From Aerococcaceae bacterium zg-1292 (GTDB lineage: Bacteria > Bacillota > Bacilli > Lactobacillales > Aerococcaceae): 64,000 bases of DNA. The position numbers and the translations under genes were made by a program. Shown here in pieces: positions 52,983-60,370 of the stretch. The stretch's first letter is position 1, and every line of letters begins with the position of its first letter. Below the pieces are notes generated by a model. The model was not told where the DNA came from. It made no database searches and saw nothing but the letters and a program-made list of their open reading frames with translations. The stretch is from positions 372,001 to 436,000 of the forward strand of contig CP065955.1 of the NCBI GenBank assembly GCA_016126655.1, written 5' to 3'.

Positions 52983-53526
52983 TAAAGTGGCTGAATTTTT
53001 AAGTGGTAGAACTTTAGGTAATGAAATTTGGTATGATGTCGATTCTGATTTTGATATTGAAATCGATGGATATTGGAATAGAAAAGTACCAGAATACACT
53101 CTGAGGGTATGGGATATTAGCAAGAAAAATGTTTCAAGACTACGCATTATTAAGACAATTCAAAACATTGAGACATTGGAACAATTGAAGATGTTTTTAA
53201 ATCGATTAGTAAAATTACTAAGAAATCGTGATTTTGAAAGACTAGATAAATGGTTTATGGGTAAAAATCATATTTATTTACGTAATGTAGTGGATGAACT
53301 TTATTTTGGTGAAATTGTTGAGTTGTTTGCTAATGGTGGTGTGATTAAAGTTCATGGAAAAAGAAATATGCAAAGTTTTTCTAGTGATAAATGCCCGCTG
53401 TTTGATGAATTGAAAGTGGGTCAAATAGTTAGTTTTGTATTTAATTATACACCGCAAGGAAGAATATTATTTGGTTCAATTCATGCAATCATACCAGAAA
53501 AACACAGATATAAGATAGGTGAGTAG
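52969..53526 (+). CDS. Island protein, unknown function
   Basis: A 185-residue protein. The C-terminal half looks like a small beta-barrel (YFGEIVELFANGGVIKVHGK, then KVGQIVSFVFNYTPQGRILFG), as in OB-fold or S1-type domains. The N-terminal half is charged (WYDVDSDFDIEIDGYW). Directly upstream of the portal gene, so possibly a replication or capsid-related accessory protein. Confidence 0.55.
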   Translation: MRKIDKVAEFLSGRTLGNEIWYDVDSDFDIEIDGYWNRKVPEYTLRVWDISKKNVSRLRIIKTIQNIETLEQLKMFLNRLVKLLRNRDFERLDKWFMGKNHIYLRNVVDELYFGEIVELFANGGVIKVHGKRNMQSFSSDKCPLFDELKVGQIVSFVFNYTPQGRILFGSIHAIIPEKHRYKIGE

Positions 53527-54729
53527 ATGGCGAATATTTTTAGCAAGTGGTTTAAACCAAAGGAGAAACCGCAACAGATTGAAACATACCTAAATACTGG
53601 CACAACACTATCAATGTGGAATGGTTCAACTTATGAAAATGAATCCTTTAGGATAGCAGTAGATACAATCGCAAGGAATATAGGGAAGATAAAACCTTTG
53701 CATATGTCAGGAAACATTGAACAGCAATCAGAACTGGCGTATCTATTACAAGTAAGACCGAATGAGTACATGAGTGCGTATGACCTTTACTATAAATTCA
53801 TTACTCACTTATATCTCTATAACAATGCTTATATCTATATTCAACGTGATATGCAGGGGCAACCAATAGCATTTTATCCGATACAAGCTTTAAATGTGGA
53901 GTTTGGAACGCATAATGATAAATTATGGCTTCATTTTAGATTTGAGGACGGAAGTGACGTTTACCTACCTTATCAAGATGTCATTCATTTAAGAAGACAC
54001 TATAACAAGTATGCGTTAACTGGAGATAGCAATCAAGCGATTGATTCTATTTTAGAAGTAGCACTCAGTCAAACAAATGGAATCGTCAATAATATAAAAA
54101 TGGGTGCTTCAATACGAGGTATTTTAAAATTTACAAGTATCCAGAATGATCAATCGTTATCAAAGGCTAGAAATGATTTCATCGAAAGCTATATGAAAAT
54201 GGAAAAGAGCGGTGGAGTAGTAACACTTGACCAGCGTTCAGAGTATATTCCAATTGATTCAAAACCAGTGAGTATTGATGAAAATCAGATAAAACTGATT
54301 GCTGATAAAATTTATCATTACTTAGGAGTGAATGAAGCGATAATTTCATCGAATTATGATGAAGATCAATGGGCGTCATTTCATGCAAGTGTGATAGAAC
54401 CAATCGTTACACAATTGAGTCTAGAATTTACAAGCAAATGTTTTACAAAGATGGAATACACTTATGGAAACCGAATTGATTTTGATGGTGATTTATTGAG
54501 ATTCAGCACGAATAAAACAAAAATCAGTTTAGTAAGTGCGTTAATTCCAAGTGGACTACTGACAATTAATCAAGCATTAGGAATATTAAATCTACCTTTA
54601 ATCGATTCAGCAGAAGGAGATAAACGATTGGTAACGTTAAATTACACAGAATTAGATAGTTTAAAAGAATATCAAGGAGTGAGTAGTCTAAATGAAAGAG
54701 ATAAGAACAGCGACAATACAGACGAATGA
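53527..54729 (+). CDS. Phage portal protein (HK97 type)
   Basis: A 400-residue portal. TYENESFRIAVDTIARNIGKIKPLHM and LLQVRPNEYMSAYDLYYKFITHLYLYNNAYIYIQRDMQGQPIAFYPI are the HK97-portal signature; ANKIYHYLGVNEAIISSNYDEDQWASFHASVIEPI follows as usual. It forms the dodecameric DNA gate of the capsid. The next gene (protease) overlaps it by 38 bases. Confidence 0.9.
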   Translation: MANIFSKWFKPKEKPQQIETYLNTGTTLSMWNGSTYENESFRIAVDTIARNIGKIKPLHMSGNIEQQSELAYLLQVRPNEYMSAYDLYYKFITHLYLYNNAYIYIQRDMQGQPIAFYPIQALNVEFGTHNDKLWLHFRFEDGSDVYLPYQDVIHLRRHYNKYALTGDSNQAIDSILEVALSQTNGIVNNIKMGASIRGILKFTSIQNDQSLSKARNDFIESYMKMEKSGGVVTLDQRSEYIPIDSKPVSIDENQIKLIADKIYHYLGVNEAIISSNYDEDQWASFHASVIEPIVTQLSLEFTSKCFTKMEYTYGNRIDFDGDLLRFSTNKTKISLVSALIPSGLLTINQALGILNLPLIDSAEGDKRLVTLNYTELDSLKEYQGVSSLNERDKNSDNTDE

Positions 54730-55240
54730 TGACGAATTAGTTTTAGTTGGCACACCGATTCTATATGATACACCAACTGAAATTAATGACCCGAGAGGGA
54801 GTTACACAGAAGTGATTAAACGTGGTGCATTAGATGGTGCTGAACTATCAGATACCAGACTGTTGTATAATCACGATTTAAACAAGGTTCCGCTAGCTAG
54901 AACGCCAAGAACTTTACAGTTATCTTTAAGTTCGGTAGGACTAGAGATGACAGCAACATTACCAAATACAGAGGAAGCGAAAAGCGTTTATACGGCAGTT
55001 AAACGTGGCGACTTAACGGGTATGTCATTCGCCTTTAAAGTTCCCCAAAATGGTGATAGTTATGACCGTGCAACTAATACCCGTACTATACATAAGATTG
55101 AAAAGGTATATGAAATATCCGTTGTACCCTTTCCAGCTTATCCAGAAACGAGTGTAGAAGCACGTAGTGCAATGCAACATAGTAGAGCATTGAGTGACTT
55201 ATTAATTAAACTAAATCAATTAGAGTTAAAGGAGATTTAA
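54692..55240 (+). CDS. HK97-family prohead protease
   Basis: A 182-residue U35/S78-type protease. The nucleophile region GMSFAFKVP (about 110-118, Ser) and catalytic His in LLYNHDLNKVPLART (about 55-65) are present, with EVSVVPFPAYPETSVEAR near the end. It cleaves the capsid delta domain during prohead maturation. Overlaps the portal gene. Confidence 0.88.
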   Translation: MKEIRTATIQTNDDELVLVGTPILYDTPTEINDPRGSYTEVIKRGALDGAELSDTRLLYNHDLNKVPLARTPRTLQLSLSSVGLEMTATLPNTEEAKSVYTAVKRGDLTGMSFAFKVPQNGDSYDRATNTRTIHKIEKVYEISVVPFPAYPETSVEARSAMQHSRALSDLLIKLNQLELKEI

Positions 55241-55242
55241 AC

Positions 55243-55548
55243 ATGATGAAATTTGAAACAATCGAACAAGCTTTTAATTATTGGAATGGGAAAACATTAA
55301 AAGAAATTGAAGAACGTTCAAAGGTAATTAAACAAGAGGTAAGCAACAATGTTGATGTGGATATTGAGGCTTTCAACATTGAAGTGGAAGGCATGAAACA
55401 AGCAAAAGAAAATTTTATTGAAAAGAGAAGTGCAATTTTAAACTTCAATCCAATCACAGGAAATCAAACAAAGAAAGAGGAAAACAATATGACAGTAACA
55501 GATACAGCGAGCACAGTGGAATATCGTAATGCTTTTTTGAAAGATTAA
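55243..55548 (+). CDS. Capsid delta-domain (scaffold) part of a split major capsid gene
   Basis: A 101-residue helical, charged protein (TLKEIEERSKVIKQEVSNNV, later FIEKRSAILNFNPI), as the HK97 N-terminal delta domain that guides assembly and is then removed by the protease. It ends EYRNAFLKD followed by TAA; the same frame then continues LGREMTTEERNALEAV, which is where capsid proteins normally read on. Expected as one protein with 55561-56460. Confidence 0.8.
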   Translation: MMKFETIEQAFNYWNGKTLKEIEERSKVIKQEVSNNVDVDIEAFNIEVEGMKQAKENFIEKRSAILNFNPITGNQTKKEENNMTVTDTASTVEYRNAFLKD

Positions 55549-55560
55549 TTAGGGCGTGAA

Positions 55561-56460
55561 ATGACTACAGAAGAACGCAATGCTTTAGAAGCAGTAAGAA
55601 GTGAAAAACGTGCTGACCAATTTAACACAGTAACAAGCAATGCGAATGTAATTCCAACGGAAATGTTAAATGAGGTGGTACGAAAAGCTAGAAAACAAGG
55701 AGGATTGATACAGCAAGCACGAGCGTTTAATGTTCCAGCTAATTTAAAAGTACCAGTTGGTACACCTTTAACTAAAGCCGAATGGCATACTGAAGGGACT
55801 AAAGTTAATGCTGAAAAGACTACTGAAACAGTAGTAGAATTCTTATCAAATGAATTAATTAAGATTATTTCATTAAGTGCTAAATTTAAACGCATGAGCT
55901 TACCGGCGTTTGAAACTTATTTAGTTGATGAGTTAGTTGCTTCAGTTATGGAAGCTATCGAGCATTCTTTAATTCATGGAACAGGAAGCGGACAGGGTAA
56001 AGGGTTAGAAACAATTGAATGGACTAAGAACACTAACCATATCGAATACAAGAAAAACACTACACCTGCTTACACTGATTTTACTAAGTTAGTATCAATG
56101 TTAAAACGTGGCTATTCAAAAAGTGCAAAGTTTGCAATGAATAACGCAACATTATTCGGTAAAGTGTACGGAGTAGTTGACGGAAATAACCGCCCTATCT
56201 TTATTCAAGATACCCAAGCTGATAGCATTGGAAAAATTTTAGGGTTTGAAGTGGTAATCGATGATAACATTTCTGATGGTGTGATTTACTTTGGTAACTA
56301 TCAATTCTTAGGTTATAACTTACCAGAAGGAATTGTTTTAGAGGTTTCCAGAGAATCAAGCTTTAACTTAGGTTTAATTGATTACAGAGCTTTAGCTATT
56401 GCTGATACTCAAGTTATTTTACCTGAAGCATTTGTGAAGTTATCTGAAGCACAAGTATAG
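55561..56460 (+). CDS. Major capsid protein core (HK97 fold), separated by an in-frame stop
   Basis: A 299-residue capsid core from ATG 55561 (MTTEERNALEAVRSEKRADQF) with HK97 strands such as NVIPTEMLNEVVRKARKQGGLI, EWHTEGTKVNAEKTTETVVEF-like segments, and HGTGSGQGKGLE. It lies in the same frame as the delta domain, 12 bases after its stop. A weak AGGGCG before the ATG could allow re-initiation, giving two chains. Without the stop the chain would be about 405 residues, the normal capsid length. Confidence 0.82.
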   Translation: MTTEERNALEAVRSEKRADQFNTVTSNANVIPTEMLNEVVRKARKQGGLIQQARAFNVPANLKVPVGTPLTKAEWHTEGTKVNAEKTTETVVEFLSNELIKIISLSAKFKRMSLPAFETYLVDELVASVMEAIEHSLIHGTGSGQGKGLETIEWTKNTNHIEYKKNTTPAYTDFTKLVSMLKRGYSKSAKFAMNNATLFGKVYGVVDGNNRPIFIQDTQADSIGKILGFEVVIDDNISDGVIYFGNYQFLGYNLPEGIVLEVSRESSFNLGLIDYRALAIADTQVILPEAFVKLSEAQV

Positions 56461-56473
56461 GAGAGCATAATAT

Positions 56474-56755
56474 ATGGCGATTACATTACAACAAGCTAAA
56501 GATGTTTTACGTTTAGATAATGATTATAACGATAGTGTAATTGCCCCATTAGTTGAAGCAGTTCCGTACTATATTCATACAACTACTGGTATGACACTTG
56601 AACAACAAGAGGGGGAACCGCTAGCTACTACAGTTGGCGGTTTTCTCATTCAGTTGTGGTTTAATGCAGAAGGAACTGATGTAGATAGATTGATGAGGGT
56701 AATAGAGAGTTTATTAAAAACATTATCAGTGAGAGCGAGTGAACTCAATGAGTAA
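56474..56755 (+). CDS. Head-tail connector (gp6-like)
   Basis: A 93-residue connector: MAITLQQAKDVLRLDNDYNDSVIAPLVEAVPYYIHTTTG is the phage gp6-like family that extends the portal. Ribosome binding site AGGAGAGC. Confidence 0.82.
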   Translation: MAITLQQAKDVLRLDNDYNDSVIAPLVEAVPYYIHTTTGMTLEQQEGEPLATTVGGFLIQLWFNAEGTDVDRLMRVIESLLKTLSVRASELNE

Positions 56756-57044
56756 AAGTGATAAGCAGAATAATTTTTATTGGTCAAAGGAATGGCGAAA
56801 ACTTAGAGAGTATATTATGAAGAAATATAATTATATATGCCAATCATGTGGAAAACCTGCTAAGATAGTTCATCATATTGTTTGGATAAATGATAATAAC
56901 ATTGACGATGTAAGTGTGACTTTGAACGAAGAAAATTTAACAGCTTTATGTCAAGAATGTCATAATCAAATTCATACAAGTAAAGGTTCAGTACAAGAAG
57001 GATTGATGTTTAATAATGATGGAGATTTGGTTAAGTTGAATTAA
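56748..57044 (+). CDS. HNH endonuclease
   Basis: A 98-residue HNH nuclease. Zinc cysteines CQSCG and CQECH and the catalytic VHHIVWIND...LTALCQECHNQIH are intact. In cos phages and islands this nuclease works with terminase in DNA cutting for packaging. ATG 56748 lies within the end of the connector gene (8-base overlap). Confidence 0.87.
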   Translation: MSKSDKQNNFYWSKEWRKLREYIMKKYNYICQSCGKPAKIVHHIVWINDNNIDDVSVTLNEENLTALCQECHNQIHTSKGSVQEGLMFNNDGDLVKLN

Positions 57045-57204
57045 TTAGTTAGACTTAACAAGGAGCTGTAGATAGACGGTTTTATCCCCCCTATCATTTT
57101 GAGTAAAAGCTAAGTATATTCAGCGGGGCGTAAGATTTGAATTCCTCTTTAAAGTGAAAATATAAGTAATGGGTGAAGTATATAAGATAGGAGTGATTTA
57201 AGAT
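57045..57204. other. Gap between HNH and terS, candidate cos region
   Basis: A 160-base region without a gene. It carries C- and G-runs (atcccccctatc at about 57086, gcggggcg at about 57122). In HNH-terminase cos phages the cos site lies near here, so it is a candidate for DNA cleavage during packaging. No sequence match could be tested. Confidence 0.4.
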
Positions 57205-57540
57205 ATGGCTAGAAAGAAAGTGTTAAAATATGAAGATAAGTTTTTAGATAAACTGGAGTTGATTCCAGAACATAAGCAAGAGTTTGCAAGAGAGTTGATT
57301 AAAGAAATGTCGTTTATGCGAACAACCTTAGATGGTTTACAACAAAGTATTAATGATAACGGTATGTTAACTTTATTTAAACAAGGCAGTCAAGAGTTTA
57401 TGAGAGAAAATCCAGCCTTGAAGTCATATGCAACGTTAACGCAAAGATACAATCAGTATATGAAAACCTTAGCAAGTCTATTTTCAGATAGCATGCTGGA
57501 AGAAGTAGATGAGTTGTCTGAATTCTTATCTAATGGGTAG
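57205..57540 (+). CDS. terS: Terminase small subunit
   Basis: A 111-residue P27-type small terminase with helical content (EDKFLDKLELIPEHKQEFARELIKEMSFMRTTLDGL). Ribosome binding site AGGAGTG. It overlaps terL by eight bases. Confidence 0.75.
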   Translation: MARKKVLKYEDKFLDKLELIPEHKQEFARELIKEMSFMRTTLDGLQQSINDNGMLTLFKQGSQEFMRENPALKSYATLTQRYNQYMKTLASLFSDSMLEEVDELSEFLSNG

Positions 57541-59203
57541 CGTAATGAATGCAGTTGTAGCATATGCTAAAGCAATAGAGTGTGGAGAAATTGTTACTTC
57601 ACGCCGAGTTGCTAAAGTATATAAGAATTTAAAAGAACGGATTGTAAATCCAAGTGGTAAATTTATATTCGATGAAGTAAAGGCAAAACGAGCAATAGAC
57701 TTCATTGAGAAATTTTGTAAACATAGCAAAGGGAAATGGGCAGGGAAACCAGTGATATTAGAGTTGTTTCAGAAAGCCTATATCAGTGCATTGTTTGGAT
57801 TCGTAGAACGTGACACGGGGATAAGGCAATACCAAGAATCATTGTTCATGGTAGGGCGAAAGAATGGGAAATCAACAATGCTTGCTGGAATTGCATTATA
57901 TATGTTAGTGGCAGACGGTGAAGCAGGTGCTGAAATCTATTCAGTAGCAACAAAAAAAGACCAAGCTAAGTTGATATTCGATGAAACATACAATATGGTA
58001 AAGCAAAGTAAGTCACTGAATAAAGTTATTAGAAAAAGAAAAAGTGATTTGTATTTCACAAAAGGTTTAGCGAAAATTCAAGCACTAGGTAGTAAGAGTG
58101 ATACACTAGATGGATTAAATAGTCATTTGGTTATCATGGATGAATTACATGGTATAAAGGATAGGAATTTATATGAAGTTATGAAACAATCCATAAGTTC
58201 TAGGGAACAGCCTTTATTAGTGATGATTACAACAGCAGGTACTGTAAGGGAAAATATTTTCGATGATATTTATCACTATGCTTGTAATGTTGTTGATGGT
58301 AACTTTGATGATGAACAATTCTTAGGTATTATTTACGAATTAGATAGACGTGAAGAATGGGAAGATCCAAGTAAGTGGATAAAAGCTAATCCTGGATTAG
58401 GGACAATCAAAAAAATTAGCTACATTGAAAACCAGGTGAAAAGAGCAGGTAATAGTGATAATGACCTTAAAGGTATTTTAGTCAAAGATTTCAATGTTAG
58501 AGAAACAACAAGTGGAGCTTGGTTATCTTTAGATGTAATTGAAAATGCTGAAACGTTCGATATAAGGTCATTTCAGAATTATTATGCGATAGGTGGGGTT
58601 GATTTGAGCCGTACAACTGATTTAACGTGTGCAACAATTCTATTGATTGATAAGAAATCTGAAAAAAGATATGTTCATCAGATGTATTGGCTACCAGAAG
58701 AAAACTTTCACCAGAGAGTTGAAAGTGAAAAAATACCATATGATAAATGGTATGAACGAGGTTTATTAAGATTATGTCAGGGAAATAGAATTAATTATAG
58801 CGATGTTACAGCATGGTTTTTGGAGATAGTTCATGATTACTTAATAACACCAGTTTGGATATATTACGACCCTTATAGTGCGAGTTATTGGGTTGAAGAA
58901 ATGGAATCAAACGGATTTCCAATGGTTAAATGCTATCAAGGTGCTAAAACATTAAGTACACCCATGCAAATATTAGGAGCTGACTTAGAAGCTAAGAAGA
59001 TTAATTATAATAACAATCCGATATTAAAATGGTGTTTGAGTAACACAACTATTCAAGTAGATAGAAACGCAAATATAGTACCTAGGAAGGCATTATCACC
59101 TAAAATGCGTATTGATGGTACAGCAAGTTTATTGGACGCTTATGTGGGCTTAGTAGAGCATTATAATGAGTTTAAGGAGGTTCAACCAGATGACAACGAG
59201 TGA
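57533..59203 (+). CDS. terL: Terminase large subunit
   Basis: About 556 residues. Walker A GRKNGKSTMLAG (about 105-116), Walker B LVIMDELHGIKD (about 200-211), and nuclease Asp in GGVDLSRTTDLTC (about 355-367). It powers DNA into the prohead and cuts it. ATG 57533 is chosen because it sits at the terS stop; the earlier frame starts inside terS. Confidence 0.9.
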   Translation: MGSVMNAVVAYAKAIECGEIVTSRRVAKVYKNLKERIVNPSGKFIFDEVKAKRAIDFIEKFCKHSKGKWAGKPVILELFQKAYISALFGFVERDTGIRQYQESLFMVGRKNGKSTMLAGIALYMLVADGEAGAEIYSVATKKDQAKLIFDETYNMVKQSKSLNKVIRKRKSDLYFTKGLAKIQALGSKSDTLDGLNSHLVIMDELHGIKDRNLYEVMKQSISSREQPLLVMITTAGTVRENIFDDIYHYACNVVDGNFDDEQFLGIIYELDRREEWEDPSKWIKANPGLGTIKKISYIENQVKRAGNSDNDLKGILVKDFNVRETTSGAWLSLDVIENAETFDIRSFQNYYAIGGVDLSRTTDLTCATILLIDKKSEKRYVHQMYWLPEENFHQRVESEKIPYDKWYERGLLRLCQGNRINYSDVTAWFLEIVHDYLITPVWIYYDPYSASYWVEEMESNGFPMVKCYQGAKTLSTPMQILGADLEAKKINYNNNPILKWCLSNTTIQVDRNANIVPRKALSPKMRIDGTASLLDAYVGLVEHYNEFKEVQPDDNE

Positions 59204-59603
59204 TAGACTATTTTCAGTTAATCGGAAACGGAAAAAACTAAAGGATAAGAAGATTCAAATATACAAAGAAATAGTTAAAAAGGATAAGTTTAATACACCT
59301 ATTGGGAAAGTCATTTCTGTAGTTCATGCTGGATTGTGGGCATATGTTCGTCAGACTTCAGCAAAAGAGTATATGGAGTATAATTATATTAGTTCACAAC
59401 AATATCAAGTGGAAATGTTATTTACAATAAATTATCGGGAAAATTTAGACAATACCATGCTGATTCGATATAATGACAAGTGGTATTCGATTTTGCGAAT
59501 TGATTACTTTGAGGGGGATAAGAAAGATATATTGATTTTAGCTAAGTCAGCAGAATTAGAATTGAATAGGAACAATAAGGTTGAGATTGTTTCGATTTCA
59601 TAA
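59190..59603 (+). CDS. Head-tail adaptor protein
   Basis: A 137-residue SPP1 gp16-like adaptor: IQIYKEIVKKDKFNTPIGKVISVVHAGLWAYVRQTSAKEYMEY is the family start. It closes the filled capsid. ATG 59190 follows AAGGAGG. No tail gene follows. Confidence 0.82.
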   Translation: MTTSDRLFSVNRKRKKLKDKKIQIYKEIVKKDKFNTPIGKVISVVHAGLWAYVRQTSAKEYMEYNYISSQQYQVEMLFTINYRENLDNTMLIRYNDKWYSILRIDYFEGDKKDILILAKSAELELNRNNKVEIVSIS

Positions 59604-59624
59604 GTATTGGCCGTACCAGTATGG
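59604..59624 (-). repeat. 21-bp repeat, copy 3 (inverted)
   Basis: Reverse complement of the copies at 48538 and 49688 with one mismatch (A/G). It starts at the head-tail adaptor stop. Confidence 0.8.
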
Positions 59625-59635
59625 TATATAAAAAT

Positions 59636-59664
59636 ACTAACTTTTTTACTAACTTTTTACTAAC
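59636..59664. promoter_or_regulatory. Integrase arm-type repeats near attR
   Basis: TACTAAC at 59636, 59647 and 59658, spaced 11 bases, same orientation as the two near attL. Confidence 0.6.
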
Positions 59665-59753
59665 TGACAAAATTTGTGGAAATTAAGAATGTTGATTTAT
59701 CAAGATTACTGAGTGGTTAGAACTCAATGGAGTTTGTAGAAATGCTTATTTTT

Positions 59754-59802
59754 AAAAAATACGGTTTCAAAGACGCAAACGCTGCAGAGTAAGCGACAGG
59801 TT
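59754..59802. repeat. attR core of the integrated island
   Basis: 49 bases identical to 47238-47286. Confidence 0.93.
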
Positions 59803-59829
59803 GCAAAACATTGTTATATCAACGTTTAC

Positions 59830-59864
59830 AGCACTTTCTCGGATGGACGAGAAAGTGCTTTTTT
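59830..59864 (+). terminator. Original rpmE2 terminator, displaced by the island
   Basis: AGCACTTTCTCG (59830-59841) pairs perfectly with CGAGAAAGTGCT (59848-59859), then TTTTT. It sits about 12.5 kb from rpmE2. Confidence 0.85.
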
Positions 59865-60370
59865 GAATTGAATCCGTTTGGTGTTAAACTCCACAAATCT
59901 AAAAATCGTATTTTTGTTATTTTTGGTTACCGTTCAGCTGTATGACGTTTGAAGAAATGAAATTCGAAATGGTTTTCGGTATACGCGATAATGACTAATG
60001 TTTAAAAAGATGGGTGTCTCAACATTAAATGCCAAATAAATATATTTGGCGGATAAAAATGTCTGTTACAACGTTATTTTTAACAGCGCATCGTATAAAG
60101 AATGTGTGAACGAAAATTTCCGGCAGAAAAATGTAAATATTCAAAAATAAATATAGTCGGACTTTGAAAATAATGCTATAATGTAAGCGTTGAGACACTT
60201 TCAAAACATCGATTGCACTGCTTGTTTTGAAGAAAAGAAAGATTAATCAGGCCTGATTGAATGTATTGGCGATGTGTTTTATAGTAAAAAAACTCTAAGT
60301 GACATTTGCTTCAGCCATTATTCTGATGCATTCAGTTGAATAAATGATTTAGATAAAGGAGAGATCTCTG
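59865..60370. other. Intergenic region upstream of pgm
   Basis: About 500 bases with no gene. TATAAT at 60177-60182 could be a -10 for the downstream gene, but no clear -35 is visible. Confidence 0.4.

Larger units (their letters stand above)
47287..59802. mobile_element. cf-PICI-like phage satellite island (12.5 kb)
   Basis: Bounded by 49-bp att repeats in rpmE2. Order: integrase (minus), CI-like repressor (minus), Cro-like and small HTH proteins, primase/helicase, putative origin, two unknown genes, portal, protease, capsid (split), connector, HNH, TerS, TerL, head-tail adaptor. Tail, baseplate, holin and lysin genes are absent. Known: capsid-forming PICIs make their own capsids and package their own DNA but take tails from a helper phage; this gene set matches. 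An alternative is a defective cos prophage remnant, but the primase/origin and compact size favour a satellite. Confidence 0.82.

Noticed and set aside
48538..59624. 21-bp motif as the att core or a CRISPR repeat
   Set aside because: The att core is the 49-bp rpmE2 duplication; three widely spaced copies, one inverted, are not an array.
47238..59802. Complete prophage
   Set aside because: No tail, tape-measure, holin or lysin genes in 12.5 kb with both att sites present.
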